The position numbers and the translations under genes are program-made. A stretch of 64,000 nt of DNA. Source: Halanaerobiaceae bacterium ANBcell28 (lineage in GTDB: Bacteria; Bacillota; Halanaerobiia; Halanaerobiales; DTU029). The notes beneath the pieces are model-generated. The model saw only the letters and a program-made list of their open reading frames with translations. It was not told the origin of the DNA and searched no databases. The stretch's first letter is position 1. Every line of letters starts with the position of its first letter. This document shows positions 54,209 through 63,955 of the stretch, piece after piece. The stretch is from positions 93,733 to 157,732 of the forward strand of contig JBBJJH010000007.1 of assembly GCA_037623315.1 (NCBI GenBank), read 5' to 3'.

Positions 54209-54661
54209 TTATAATTTCCTTTTTACTTCTGATACAGTTTGAAGAAATTTATCATAAGATTTTTTCAAACCGATTATTGTAAATATCCTTCCTGGAAAGA
54301 TAAATCCTAAACGTCGTGATAAAAAACCACCTATTCTAACTAATAAATTTACATTTTTTAATGTATCAACTAAAATAACTTCTTCTTCTGGTATATTGTA
54401 ATATATAAATAACTCTTTTAGTAATCTTAGCACAATTTTATCTGATTTTCCCATTCCCTGTATAAAAACTTTATTTTTTTTTTCGTCCTCTCCATAATAA
54501 AATAACTTTCCGATATCCTTGCTTTCTGTTTTATCAAAAAAAGGTATGGAAGCTATTTCTTTATTCTCGGGCATTCTTTTATCTGGTAAGATATTACAAT
54601 GAATTGCTGCAGATAACACTGAAGAATGAGCACCACCATAACAGTGATAAATTATAATCAA
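54209..54661 (-). CDS. DUF3189-family protein
   Basis: The 150-residue protein starts with a TTG codon, supported by GGGAGG 6 nt upstream and the absence of another start before residue 30. It opens with IYHCYGGAHSSVLSAAIHC, typical of DUF3189, and ends with an Ile/Leu-rich segment and LKKSYDKFLQTVSEV. The family is found next to YIEGIA genes in anaerobic spore formers. Function is unknown. Confidence 0.78.
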   Translation of the reverse strand: MIIIYHCYGGAHSSVLSAAIHCNILPDKRMPENKEIASIPFFDKTESKDIGKLFYYGEDEKKNKVFIQGMGKSDKIVLRLLKELFIYYNIPEEEVILVDTLKNVNLLVRIGGFLSRRLGFIFPGRIFTIIGLKKSYDKFLQTVSEVKRKL

Positions 54662-54716
54662 ATTAATCCTCCCCCATATATCATTATAATATTTTTAGAA
54701 GTTTAATGTTTTTACT

Positions 54717-55151
54717 TTAGATTAGATCCTTTTGTAATTTTTTAAATACTTTTTTTAATTCTCTAAAAGAAAGATAAGACCCTAATCTGCTTAAACCTAT
54801 TTTTTCAAGATATACGCTCATTAAAAATATAATATTTTCGTATTTATAAATTTTATATTGTTCAATTTGAGGTTTAAACGCAAATTTACTTTGGTAGGAA
54901 TCAATTGTTAAGGATACAATATTATTATTATTTTTTGTAGCTAAAAGGAATATATCCTTATTTTTATACTTTTTATTGGCTTTAATTAATTCCCCAGGTT
55001 TAACTTTAATTTTACTACTCTTTTTTGCATTTTCTGCTTCTTTATACAATTTCTCAAAAGAATTATTTTTTGTATAGTTTAAAATATACTGTAAACAAAA
55101 GAAAGATAATATAGTAATTTTCTTGCTACATATAAGTATAACTTTAACCAC
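54717..55151 (-). CDS. DUF3189-like divergent protein
   Basis: The 144-residue protein has a hydrophobic beginning (VKVILICSKKITILSFFCLQ) and a basic middle. Its end, LSRLGSYLSFRELKKVFKKL, resembles the C-terminus of the neighbouring DUF3189 protein, so it may be a diverged paralogue. The start is GTG with only a weak upstream site, 8 bp after the capping-protein stop, so translation may depend on coupling. It has no recognisable catalytic motif. Confidence in the family assignment is low, in the gene moderate. Confidence 0.6.
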   Translation of the reverse strand: MVKVILICSKKITILSFFCLQYILNYTKNNSFEKLYKEAENAKKSSKIKVKPGELIKANKKYKNKDIFLLATKNNNNIVSLTIDSYQSKFAFKPQIEQYKIYKYENIIFLMSVYLEKIGLSRLGSYLSFRELKKVFKKLQKDLI

Positions 55152-55159
55152 CCCATTTA

Positions 55160-55351
55160 TTAATGCCTTATTACTATTTTAACACCATTACCTAAATCAT
55201 GAACCATTCCCATAGTTAAGCGTGCTAAAATCATGCTTATATCTTCTTGTTCCTCATCATCTTTTACATAAAATATCGGTGCACCTCCACCTACTTTAAA
55301 TTCATTTTCTTTTGTTGTAATAACTGCCAATATTCTAGGACCTTCTGTCAT
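55160..55351 (-). CDS. Capping complex subunit for YIEGIA
   Basis: The 63-residue protein (MTEGPRILAVITTKENEFKV... VHDLGNGVKIVIRH) matches the small protein annotated as the capping complex subunit for YIEGIA, found immediately downstream of YIEGIA genes. GGGGG precedes the ATG. It follows YIEGIA by 9 bp, so the two are co-translated. Molecular function is not known to me beyond that association. Confidence 0.8.
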   Translation of the reverse strand: MTEGPRILAVITTKENEFKVGGGAPIFYVKDDEEQEDISMILARLTMGMVHDLGNGVKIVIRH

Positions 55352-55360
55352 GATATCCCC

Positions 55361-56251
55361 CTAATCTGCCGCTTTTCTTCCCATTTCATTTTTTAAAGGT
55401 TTTCTTTGAGCACTTTCAAGAACAGGAATTTTCTTCAATGCTTTCTTAATAAACTGTTTATCAGGTTCTTGTGGTATAAAAATAATATATAGAGTACCAT
55501 CATTAACATTTAAACGTGCTAAAGGTGTAAAGTGTTGTAGGCCTATATCTAATTTGATACCCATAAGAATTCCTAAATCATATATTATAGCTTGTCTTTG
55601 ACCGTCATTGATCAATGTAGCTCTTGCATTTTCATCTTTTGGAATTAATTTGATTCCAATACCTTCTTTTTGCCATTTTTCCCTTGCTTCTTTTTCACCA
55701 AGGTTCATCATAATTACATCTTCTATTCCCATATTATTACCCTCAAACTTTATATCAACGATTTCTATATCAGCGATCTCTCCTAAATTAGTTCCTTTCA
55801 TTAACCAGTGTAAAAGGAAAGATATAATAGCACCACCAATTATAGCAAAATACCAGGTGCTATAATGATAGATTAAACTTGTTAAAAAAGCAGTAATTAA
55901 AGCTAAATAATTTCTAGCTTCAAATAATTTAGCTATGCCTTCTATATAAGCCTGTCCCCTTGGAATAATTTCAGTTTCTTCGATTTGTAACATACTTTCT
56001 CTCTCAATAGCTCTGACATCACGAAATTGTTGGGCACCTAATGTAAGAAAAGTTATAGCAATATACTCTTTTTCAACTAAAGCTGGAATAACTAATGCCC
56101 CAAGTGCTGCTGCTATAATACCTAGAGTTAAATGTATAACATATGAATGTGGAAAACTTGGAAACTGACGATAATCAATACGCAACATAAAAGCTCTTGC
56201 AATAGTCCCTACTAAGATGCTTATTACCAATAAAGTACCATGTTCAAACAT
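55361..56251 (-). CDS. YIEGIA-domain membrane protein
   Basis: The 296-residue protein contains the family's name motif in GQAYIEGIAKLFEA (about 109-122). Membrane helices lie at about 4-22, 35-58, 65-82 and 130-165, followed by a cytoplasmic or peripheral domain (about 180-296) with VIMMNLGEKEAREKWQKEGI. It is found in spore-forming Firmicutes near spoIVA/der. Its role is not established. GGAG precedes the ATG by 10 nt. Confidence 0.85.
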   Translation of the reverse strand: MFEHGTLLVISILVGTIARAFMLRIDYRQFPSFPHSYVIHLTLGIIAAALGALVIPALVEKEYIAITFLTLGAQQFRDVRAIERESMLQIEETEIIPRGQAYIEGIAKLFEARNYLALITAFLTSLIYHYSTWYFAIIGGAIISFLLHWLMKGTNLGEIADIEIVDIKFEGNNMGIEDVIMMNLGEKEAREKWQKEGIGIKLIPKDENARATLINDGQRQAIIYDLGILMGIKLDIGLQHFTPLARLNVNDGTLYIIFIPQEPDKQFIKKALKKIPVLESAQRKPLKNEMGRKAAD

Positions 56252-56291
56252 AAAAATCTAACTCCATCTCATTTTTTTATTTTTTGTAATT

Positions 56292-56921
56292 TTAATCTTC
56301 GTTTTCTTCAATATGTCCTCCAGCTAATCTTTCTCTACTTTCACCTACTAATTCGGCTATTAATACTGCTAATAAACCTGAAATAATAATACTATCAAAA
56401 GCACCAGCACCACCAATACGTATTTCAGCAACTATTTGTCCGGTAGCGCTCCTCCAAAAAAGAAATAGATTGTAAAGTATAAACCCCATGGTTCCAGCTA
56501 TAAATGAAGCTCGTCTAGAACGTCCTAAGATATATGCAATTATACCGCCAGCGATACCAAATATATACATCGGGTCAATGATATCTCTACCATGTCCAAA
56601 ATTAGGGAACAACATACTAATACCATAGATACCTGCTGCTGTTAATACAATAGCTACTATAGTTCTTATCCACTCTTTTGATGAATTGGCTCTTGTAATT
56701 ACATATATTGATAAAATAAAAGGTATAATAGCACCTCCAACATTAATACTTAGCAATGGTGCCCTACTTATTGTTAAATCAAAAAAGCTCCCAATTATTA
56801 TCAAAACAATTACAAGAATTGCAGTTGAATCTGTTAAATACATCCTGTCCAATACACGTTCAGCAATACCAAAATAAATTAAGCCTGCTACAATTATTAA
56901 TAAAATTACACCTAAAGACAT
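56292..56921 (-). CDS. DUF1614-like membrane protein
   Basis: The 209-residue protein has about seven membrane helices and short loops, with GGAIIPFILSIYVI and a late GGAGAFDSIIISGLLAVLIAE segment resembling DUF1614 (COG4089) proteins. A charged C-terminal tail (GESRERLAGGHIEENED) is cytoplasmic. GGAGGTG precedes the ATG. It is the first gene of the YIEGIA-der-gpsA series after the ispH-rpsA terminator. Function is unknown. Confidence 0.75.
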   Translation of the reverse strand: MSLGVILLIIVAGLIYFGIAERVLDRMYLTDSTAILVIVLIIIGSFFDLTISRAPLLSINVGGAIIPFILSIYVITRANSSKEWIRTIVAIVLTAAGIYGISMLFPNFGHGRDIIDPMYIFGIAGGIIAYILGRSRRASFIAGTMGFILYNLFLFWRSATGQIVAEIRIGGAGAFDSIIISGLLAVLIAELVGESRERLAGGHIEENED

Positions 56922-56980
56922 ATTAGCACCTCCAATTTTATCTAATATTATTTTATCCTTTATATTATTATATATACAAA

Positions 56981-57011
56981 AAAGTCTTGCTTAAATACTA
57001 AGCAAGACTTT
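56981..57011 (-). terminator. Terminator of the cmk-plsC-ispH/rpsA operon
   Basis: A perfect 13-bp stem (AAAGTCTTGCTTA and complement) is followed by six T residues on the minus strand, 43 bp past the stop of the fusion gene. Confidence 0.9.
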
Positions 57012-57053
57012 AATTAATTAAATCCATATTTATATAAAGATATTATTTAAATT

Positions 57054-59165
57054 TTACTCATCTTTATCAAAGATGTTTCCAACTAGATCACCAATTGTAA
57101 CACCTGATACATTTTCTTCATTATTATCCTGTTTCTTTTTCGCTTTTGTTTTTTTAGGCTGTGGCTTAGGTTTTACTTCAGGCTTATCCATAAGTTCCTT
57201 GATGCTTAAACCTACCCTTTTTTGTTCTTCATCTATATTTATAATTTTAACTTCTACGTCTTCTCCAACAGTCAATACTTCATCAGCAGTTTTTACATGA
57301 CGATGTGATAACTGAGATATGTGAATTAAACCTTCAACACCATCTTCAACTTCTACAAACGCACCAAAATCAACTAATTTGGTAACTTTACCACTTACAG
57401 TTTCACCTTCATAATGTTTGTTTATAAACTCTTGCCATGGATTTGGTAATAACTGCTTGTAGCCAAGAGAAATTCTTTCCTCCTCTTTATCAACACTTAA
57501 TACTTGTACTTCAATATTTTGTCCTTCTTCAAAGATTTCAGATGGATGTCCAATCCTTCCCCATGACATCTCCGAAATATGTAATAATCCTTCTACTCCT
57601 CCAATATCAACAAAAGCACCAAAATCAACTAATTTAGTTATCTGACCAGTTAATGTAATGCCTTCCTCTAGTTTTTCCATGGTTTTTTCTTTTTCTTCTT
57701 CTCTTTCTATCTCTAATACATCTTTTGCAGATAACACTACATTATTTTTATCTCTTTCTACTTCAATAACTTTTAATTTTAGTTTTTTTCCTACATACTC
57801 ATCTAAATCTTCAACAAATCCTATCGCAACATGAGAAGCTGGGATAAAACCTCTTAGTCCTACATCTACAACAAGACCACCCTTAACAACTTTTTCAACT
57901 TCAGCTTCAATTATTTGATTATTTTCGTAAGCTTCCATTATATCTTCCCAAGCTTTTTCATAATCAGCTCTTTTTTTAGATAAGATCATATTACCTTCAT
58001 CGTCTTCTAAAGTTAAAATCACAACTTCAATTTCTTGATTTAATTCAACAATATCTTTTGGATCCACTGGACTTTTATGGGATAATTCTCTTAATGGTAT
58101 AAAACCATCTGTTTTATAGTTAACATCTACATAGATACCATCTTCTTTAATTTGACTAACAGTTCCAGTAACTATTTGTCCTTTTTTTAAATCAGCAATA
58201 TCATTTACACTGTAGTCGATTTCTTCAGGAATATCATTATCGTTATCTATTGTAGTAGTTCCTTCTTCGTTATTCTCTACTCCTTCCTTTTCAATATTTT
58301 CTTTTACCTCTTCTTGCACTTCTAAATCTTTTTTTTCTTCACTCATAGCCTCAATAACCTCCTTGATTATCCAATCCGGGGTCGATGCCCCTGCAGTAAT
58401 ACCTATTTTTTCTTTATTTTTTAACCACTGTTTGTCTATATCAACAGCAGTTTCTATATGATAAGTTGGGGTAGCTGTTTTTTTACATATTTCAGCTAGT
58501 CTATTTGTGTTTGCACTATTATATCCCCCAATTACAAACATTAAATCTACTTTTTTAGCTAACTCAGCAGCAGTTTGCTGACGAATTTCTGTTGTATTAC
58601 AAATAGTATTATGTACTTTTAATTCTTTTGTATTTTCAATAACTGAAGATATTATTTCTTTATAAGATGCTGGTGACTTGGTAGTTTGTGCAACAAAACC
58701 TATTTTATTAGATATCTTTAATGTTTTCAAGTCACTTTTATTACTTATTATAATTGCTTTTTCATCAGTAGCTCCATAAATACCAACAACTTCTGGATGG
58801 TCATGATCACCGTATATAATTGTTTGATACCCATCTTCAACTAGTTTTTTAGCAAATTCCTGTGCCTTTTTAACAAAGGGACAAGTGGTATCTAATATCT
58901 GCAATCCTTTATCTTTTGCTCTTTTAATTAATTTTGGTGGTACTCCATGTGATCTTATAATTATAGTACCTTCATCAATTTCATTTATTGATTCTATAGC
59001 TTTTATACCTAGTCTTTCCAAATTATCCACCACTTGAGGATTATGAATAATCGGACCTAAGGTATAAACAGAATAACCCTGTCTTGCTGCTGCTTCTTTT
59101 GCACTTTCGATTGCTCTTTTTACTCCAAAACAAAATCCAGCTTCTTTGGAAGTATAAATCTCCAT
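57054..59165 (-). CDS. ispH: Bifunctional IspH and ribosomal protein S1
   Basis: The 703-residue fusion has an N-terminal IspH (about 1-282), which reduces HMBPP to IPP and DMAPP in the MEP pathway. Its cluster ligands Cys12, Cys95 and Cys189 are intact and HNPQVV and HDHPEVVG contain the substrate His residues. An acidic linker (about 283-325) leads to four S1 RNA-binding repeats (about 330-395, 415-480, 498-565, 583-652) and a basic tail. The last two repeats contain the S1 motifs GLLHISEMS and GLIHISQLS. The same fusion is known in Clostridia and replaces a separate rpsA. Confidence 0.95.
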   Translation of the reverse strand: MEIYTSKEAGFCFGVKRAIESAKEAAARQGYSVYTLGPIIHNPQVVDNLERLGIKAIESINEIDEGTIIIRSHGVPPKLIKRAKDKGLQILDTTCPFVKKAQEFAKKLVEDGYQTIIYGDHDHPEVVGIYGATDEKAIIISNKSDLKTLKISNKIGFVAQTTKSPASYKEIISSVIENTKELKVHNTICNTTEIRQQTAAELAKKVDLMFVIGGYNSANTNRLAEICKKTATPTYHIETAVDIDKQWLKNKEKIGITAGASTPDWIIKEVIEAMSEEKKDLEVQEEVKENIEKEGVENNEEGTTTIDNDNDIPEEIDYSVNDIADLKKGQIVTGTVSQIKEDGIYVDVNYKTDGFIPLRELSHKSPVDPKDIVELNQEIEVVILTLEDDEGNMILSKKRADYEKAWEDIMEAYENNQIIEAEVEKVVKGGLVVDVGLRGFIPASHVAIGFVEDLDEYVGKKLKLKVIEVERDKNNVVLSAKDVLEIEREEEKEKTMEKLEEGITLTGQITKLVDFGAFVDIGGVEGLLHISEMSWGRIGHPSEIFEEGQNIEVQVLSVDKEEERISLGYKQLLPNPWQEFINKHYEGETVSGKVTKLVDFGAFVEVEDGVEGLIHISQLSHRHVKTADEVLTVGEDVEVKIINIDEEQKRVGLSIKELMDKPEVKPKPQPKKTKAKKKQDNNEENVSGVTIGDLVGNIFDKDE

Positions 59166-59316
59166 TTGATTATTCTCCTAACCCTAAACCATCAAATAAA
59201 TATTAATTTTAAAGATAGTATGCCCATTTTATTTGCTTATTAATTCATCAATATTATGTTTTCGCCATTAATTACAATAATCCTTCTTCTATATTGAAAA
59301 AAATAAAATTATTTTA

Positions 59317-59904
59317 CTATTTACGATTAATTTCTTCCCTAATTTTGTTCATTATAAATTTTCCTGCTTCTTTTCTTTCTTCTCTACTCAATTTTTTATT
59401 ATAATACTTATCTAAAGTAAATGGCTTTCCTATTGAAACTTTTACTTTTCTTTTTGAAAATGTTATTCCAATCGGTAATATTGGCACTTCTGTTTTAATA
59501 GGAATTAATACTGCCCCTGCTTTTGCCTTAGATAATTTATTATTTTTACCTTGTGTTGTACCTTCAGGAAATATTCCTAAAACTTTTTCGTTTTTTAAGA
59601 GATCAAAGGATTTTTTTAAAGCACTTCTATCAGGCTTCCCTCTTTTAACAGGAAATTGACCAATTTTTTTTAATAAAAATCCTAATATAGGATTTTTGAA
59701 CAACTCCTCTTTAGCCATAAAGTGAATCTTTCTATCCAAGATACAACCAATCAATGGAGGATCCAAATAAGTTATATGGTTAGCCATTATTATTAAACTT
59801 CCTTCCTCAGGTACATTTTCCTTTCCTTGTATTTCTAATTTATAATAAATTTTAAAGCCTATAGAAAATATAAATCTTGCTATATTATATAATGGTTTTG
59901 ACAT
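59317..59904 (-). CDS. plsC: 1-acyl-sn-glycerol-3-phosphate acyltransferase
   Basis: PlsC makes phosphatidic acid from lysophosphatidic acid. The start at 59904 has GAAGGG 8 nt upstream; GTG at 59913 overlaps that site. The 195-residue chain has motif I NHITYLD (His43, Asp48), FPVKRG (motif II) and FPEGTTQGK (motif III). It overlaps cmk by 20 nt. It lies in the conserved cmk-plsC-ispH/rpsA order. Confidence 0.94.
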   Translation of the reverse strand: MSKPLYNIARFIFSIGFKIYYKLEIQGKENVPEEGSLIIMANHITYLDPPLIGCILDRKIHFMAKEELFKNPILGFLLKKIGQFPVKRGKPDRSALKKSFDLLKNEKVLGIFPEGTTQGKNNKLSKAKAGAVLIPIKTEVPILPIGITFSKRKVKVSIGKPFTLDKYYNKKLSREERKEAGKFIMNKIREEINRK

Positions 59905-60574
59905 CTTTTTCACCCTTCACTATTTTGATCATTTTTTTTAGCGCTTCTTTAATACTTAAATTAGTAGTATCAATTAAAATTGCATCAGAAGTTTTACACA
60001 ATGGGGAAATTTCACGCTCTATATCCATTTTATCTCTTTTTGATATTTTTTCTTTTATCTTTTCTAAACTTATATCTTTATTATTTTTCTTCATTTCTAA
60101 ATATCTTCTTTTAGACCTCTCATCTAATGAGGCTGTAACAAAAAACTTTATATCAGCATCAGGCAATACTCTTGAACCTATATCTCTACCATCCATTATA
60201 ATATTTCCGTTTTTCGCTATTTCTCTTTGTTTTATTAACATAGCTGATCGAACTTTTTTGGCTTTAGCTACTATTGAAACATTTTTATCAATCCTAATCT
60301 TACGTAAATTATTTGTAATATCAATACCATTAACAATAATTTTGTTTGTATTGCTTTTTACACATTGTTTAAATTCAAAATTTGTATTTTTAGCTAATTC
60401 ACCTAGCTTTTCATTATCATTAATATCAATTCCATTTTCTAAAGCTAAAAATGTAATTGCTCTATACATAGCTCCTGTATCCAAATAAATAAAATCTAAT
60501 TTTCTTGCTAATAATTTAGATAGAGTACTTTTTCCTGCACCTGCAGGTCCATCTATAGCTATTACGTTTTTCAT
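59885..60574 (-). CDS. cmk: Cytidylate kinase
   Basis: Cmk phosphorylates CMP and dCMP using ATP. The 229-residue chain has the P-loop GPAGAGKST (9-17), YLDTGAMYRA (31-40) and DGRDIGSRVLPDADIKFFVT (the lid and CMP-binding region). AGGTG precedes the ATG. It heads the operon with plsC and ispH/rpsA. The supply of CDP nucleotides links it loosely to lipid synthesis. Confidence 0.96.
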   Translation of the reverse strand: MKNVIAIDGPAGAGKSTLSKLLARKLDFIYLDTGAMYRAITFLALENGIDINDNEKLGELAKNTNFEFKQCVKSNTNKIIVNGIDITNNLRKIRIDKNVSIVAKAKKVRSAMLIKQREIAKNGNIIMDGRDIGSRVLPDADIKFFVTASLDERSKRRYLEMKKNNKDISLEKIKEKISKRDKMDIEREISPLCKTSDAILIDTTNLSIKEALKKMIKIVKGEKDVKTII

Positions 60575-60700
60575 ATAAGCACCTACTTCCTCTATACATA
60601 TTCTATGTTATTGTATCAAAATCCTTCTTTAAATTTATTTTTTATAGATATTATTTGATTTTAATGTATTTATAAATCAATACTTTATAATAAGTTTAGT

Positions 60701-60729
60701 TTGACCTTTTAGCTAAGTTATGGAATAAT
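60701..60729 (+). promoter_or_regulatory. Candidate gyrA-type gene promoter
   Basis: TTGACC (60701-60706), a 17-nt spacer and AATAAT (60724-60729) lie about 80 nt before the gene. The rest of the 60575-60809 gap shows nothing else. Confidence 0.5.
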
Positions 60730-60809
60730 AATAAAGAGTAATTTAAAATTTTACTCAAAAATATTAGATTATTATTATTTTAACATAAGGGAAGGAGAAA
60801 TATAAAAAA

Positions 60810-63209
60810 ATGTCAGAAAAAATTACAGCAATTGCTATAGAAGATAAAATGAGAGAAGCATATCTTAATTATTCATTAAGTGTAATAGCAGCTCGTGCAT
60901 TACCTGATGTTCGTGATGGTTTAAAGCCTGTACACCGCCGTATTCTATATGCAGCTAAAGAGTTAAATTTGTTACATAATAAAGCACATAAAAAATCTGC
61001 TAGAGTTGTAGGTGAAGTTCTAGGTAAATATCATCCTCATGGTGATACAGCTGTGTATGATGCTATGGTTCGTATGGCACAAAATTTTAATCAGAGATAT
61101 ATATTAATTGACGGACATGGTAATTTTGGCTCTATAGATGGCGATAGTCCTGCTGCCATGCGTTATACAGAAGTTAGACTAACTAATATGTCTGAAGAAA
61201 TATTATCAGATATAAATCTAGAAACCGTTGATTTTGTAGATAACTTTGATGGTTCTTTGAAGGAACCTGTGATATTACCTTCTAGAATACCAAATTTATT
61301 AGTTAATGGTGCCAGCGGTATTGCCGTCGGTATGAGTACAGATATTCCACCACACAACTTATCTGAGGTAATCGATGCATTAAACTATTTATTAAAGCAT
61401 CCAAATGCAAAACTAGAAACTTTATTAAAATATTTGCCCGGACCTGATTTTCCTACTGGTGCTAGCATTGTAGGTACAAAAGGAATTTTAAATGCATATA
61501 AAACGGGAAAAGGTAAAATAATTTTACGAGCAAAAACAAAATTAGAGAAAGTTCGGCGTAAAACAAATATTATAATAACAGAGATACCATATCAATTAAA
61601 TAAAAGTCGATTAATTGAAGAAATAGCCGATGTAGTCAACAAAGGAAAAGTTGACAATATTTCAGATTTAAGAGACGAATCAGATAAAGATGGCTTAAGA
61701 ATAGTAATAGAATTAAAAGCTAATTCAGATACAGAATTAATTTTAAATCGTCTATATAAATACACATCTTTACAAAATTCATATAGAATTAATATGCTCG
61801 CTTTAATAGGAAAAAAACCCGAAATTATGAATTTAAAGTCAATTTTACAGCATTTTATAGATTTTAGAAGAAATGTTATTACTAAAAGAACAAAACATAA
61901 ATTAAATAAAGCTGAAAGAAGAAACCATATTCTAGAAGGCTTAATTAAAGCAATTGATAAACTCGATCTAATCATCTCTATTATAAGAAATTCAAAATCT
62001 ACTACAGAAGCTCGAAAATCATTAATTAAAAAACTAAAAATTACTGAAGAGCAGGCAAAAGCCATACTTGAAATGCAATTACAACGACTAGTTGGTATGG
62101 AAACAGAAAAATTATTTGCTGAATCTGAAGAATTACTTTTAGCTATTAAAGAATATAAAGAAATATTAAATGATAATATCAAATTAGATAAGATTCTTAA
62201 AAAAGAACTTCTTGAAGTAAAAAATCATTTTTCAGATAATAGAAGGACCAAAATTATTGAAGATGAATCCAAAGCAGAAATAAGTAAAGAAGATCTTATC
62301 AAAGAAAAAGATGCGATAATAACATATTCTTTTAGAAATAATATAAAAAGAACAAATTCGGAAGAAAACGCTAGACCAGGTAAAAACGATTTTATAATTG
62401 ATATAGTAAAAGGAAGTAGTCTTAATAACTTATTATTCTTTACCCAAACTGGAGAAGTATATACACTTCCAATACACAACATTCCTGAACATCACGCTTT
62501 ATCTACAGGAGATAATCTTAAAAAATATCTTAAAATAGCAATTAAGGAAAAAATACTGAAAGTTATTTGTCTCAATAAACAAAACCAGGATAAATATATA
62601 ACAATTGCTACAAAAAATGGTTTAGTCAAAAAAACAATAGGTAGGGATTACCTAACAAACTATACTTCTGTAAAAGCAATTAACCTAAATAAAAATGATC
62701 TGGTTGTTGATGTTAGACTTACGGATAACTCTAAAGAAATCTTCCTAGCTAGTAAAAAAGGACAAACAATACGTTTTAAAGAAGACTCCTTTAATGATAC
62801 CGGTAGAAATACTCAAGGTAGCAAAGGAATTAAACTCGATAAAGATGATCATATAATAAATATGAATATAATAGAAAAGAATGATTATATTATATCAATT
62901 AGTAATAGTGCTAAAGGAAAAAGAACACATATTAATGAGTATAACCAGCAAAACAGGAATGGAAAAGGACTAAAAACTTGTGGTTCAAATATTCACCTTA
63001 TGTCTGGAGTAATAAGTGCTAAAATCTATGAATATATATTAGTAGTTACTAATAACGAAAGACTATTCCCTATTTCTGTAGCAGATATTACAGAAACTAA
63101 TAGAACTGGAAATATGTATAGATTAATTGACTTAAATCCTGATGAAAAAGTTATTAAAGTTCATAAATTACCTATCTATGACCTTGATGAAAATGAATCT
63201 GATACTTAA
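60810..63209 (+). CDS. gyrA: DNA gyrase subunit A (type IIA topoisomerase A subunit)
   Basis: The 799-residue breakage-reunion subunit has catalytic Tyr119 in [10 protein letters not shown] and a quinolone-resistance region [20 protein letters not shown] with Thr80 where E. coli has Ser83, and Asp84. A coiled coil with [14 protein letters not shown] and a six-bladed C-terminal beta-pinwheel follow. The gyrase-specific GyrA box QRRGGKG reads QNRNGKG here, so wrapping may be altered. The alternative is ParC (topoisomerase IV), which lacks the box. No gyrB or parE is adjacent, so it stands alone. GGAAGGAG precedes the ATG. Confidence 0.85.
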   Translation: MSEKITAIAIEDKMREAYLNYSLSVIAARALPDVRDGLKPVHRRILYAAKELNLLHNKAHKKSARVVGEVLGKYHPHGDTAVYDAMVRMAQNFNQRYILIDGHGNFGSIDGDSPAAMRYTEVRLTNMSEEILSDINLETVDFVDNFDGSLKEPVILPSRIPNLLVNGASGIAVGMSTDIPPHNLSEVIDALNYLLKHPNAKLETLLKYLPGPDFPTGASIVGTKGILNAYKTGKGKIILRAKTKLEKVRRKTNIIITEIPYQLNKSRLIEEIADVVNKGKVDNISDLRDESDKDGLRIVIELKANSDTELILNRLYKYTSLQNSYRINMLALIGKKPEIMNLKSILQHFIDFRRNVITKRTKHKLNKAERRNHILEGLIKAIDKLDLIISIIRNSKSTTEARKSLIKKLKITEEQAKAILEMQLQRLVGMETEKLFAESEELLLAIKEYKEILNDNIKLDKILKKELLEVKNHFSDNRRTKIIEDESKAEISKEDLIKEKDAIITYSFRNNIKRTNSEENARPGKNDFIIDIVKGSSLNNLLFFTQTGEVYTLPIHNIPEHHALSTGDNLKKYLKIAIKEKILKVICLNKQNQDKYITIATKNGLVKKTIGRDYLTNYTSVKAINLNKNDLVVDVRLTDNSKEIFLASKKGQTIRFKEDSFNDTGRNTQGSKGIKLDKDDHIINMNIIEKNDYIISISNSAKGKRTHINEYNQQNRNGKGLKTCGSNIHLMSGVISAKIYEYILVVTNNERLFPISVADITETNRTGNMYRLIDLNPDEKVIKVHKLPIYDLDENESDT

Positions 63210-63278
63210 AGACATTATAAAAGCTTTTATGTAAATCGGTAATGCCCTAGGTTATTTCTTAAGTAAATAAAGCATAAT

Positions 63279-63306
63279 AAAAAGCGCATTTTAAAATGCG
63301 CTTTTT
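63279..63306. terminator. Bidirectional terminator between gyrA and the SleB-like gene
   Basis: A perfect 28-bp palindrome (AAAAAGCGCATTTT and complement) with T-rich tails on both strands lies between the convergent stops. Confidence 0.9.
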
Positions 63307-63325
63307 ATTTTAATGATTATTTATT

Positions 63326-63955
63326 TTATATTGCGAAAACATGATTTTCTATAATTATTGTTGTTTCTCTTTGAGACAGCCACCATAAAGTTTCAGCAGT
63401 TTCAGGATTATAGAAGAATAATGCACCTAAGCTAGGATCATTCCCTTTTAACGCTTCCCTTGCAGCTCTATAGGCCGATTCATTAGCAGGTAGATATAGT
63501 TGACCATTTCTTACAGGTGTAAATTGTCTTTCCTGATAAATTACCTCTCTAAAGGTATTTGGAAAATCAGTAGAATTAACTCTATTAATGACTACTGCAG
63601 CTACAGCAACTTGTCCAATATATGGTTCACCCCTAGATTCAGCATGTATTATCCTAGCTAACAAATCAAAGTCTTCTCTACTTATATCAATGCCATCAAT
63701 ATATCTATCAACTAGTTCATTATCTATTGTATCATTATATTCAGCTCCACTAGATGTTCTTGATTGTCCAATTCTAGCTACAAACATTAATAACAAAGCA
63801 ATACCAATACCTTTATATACATCATCTTGATTAATTGAATAAGCATTAACTGTATTATAAGTAATTTTTTCACTTATAAAAACAGGCAAAAAACTATAGA
63901 AAAAAAGTAGTGTGACTGTGAATAAACATATATATTTTATTTTAATTTTTGACAT
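63326..63955 (-). CDS. SleB/CwlJ-type cell-wall hydrolase
   Basis: The 209-residue protein has an N-terminal membrane helix or signal (about 8-28), then a linker, and a C-terminal Hydrolase_2 domain (about 92-209) with the catalytic Glu106 in RIIHAESRGEP and QVAVAAVVINRV, REVIYQERQFTP and YRAAREALKGNDPSLGALFF. SleB is a lytic transglycosylase used in spore cortex germination; vegetative relatives also exist. There is no peptidoglycan-binding domain, so the spore role is inferred from the spore-forming context. AGGTACAGG precedes the ATG. Confidence 0.87.
   Translation of the reverse strand: MSKIKIKYICLFTVTLLFFYSFLPVFISEKITYNTVNAYSINQDDVYKGIGIALLLMFVARIGQSRTSSGAEYNDTIDNELVDRYIDGIDISREDFDLLARIIHAESRGEPYIGQVAVAAVVINRVNSTDFPNTFREVIYQERQFTPVRNGQLYLPANESAYRAAREALKGNDPSLGALFFYNPETAETLWWLSQRETTIIIENHVFAI

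Noticed and set aside
61592-62182. 196-codon open frame on the minus strand inside the gyrA-type gene
   Set aside because: It lies fully antisense to a gene with complete catalytic motifs, has no ribosome binding site and has composition expected of a reverse-strand shadow in an AT-rich gene. The same applies to the antisense frames at 59877-60488, 50953-51504 and 4742-5053.
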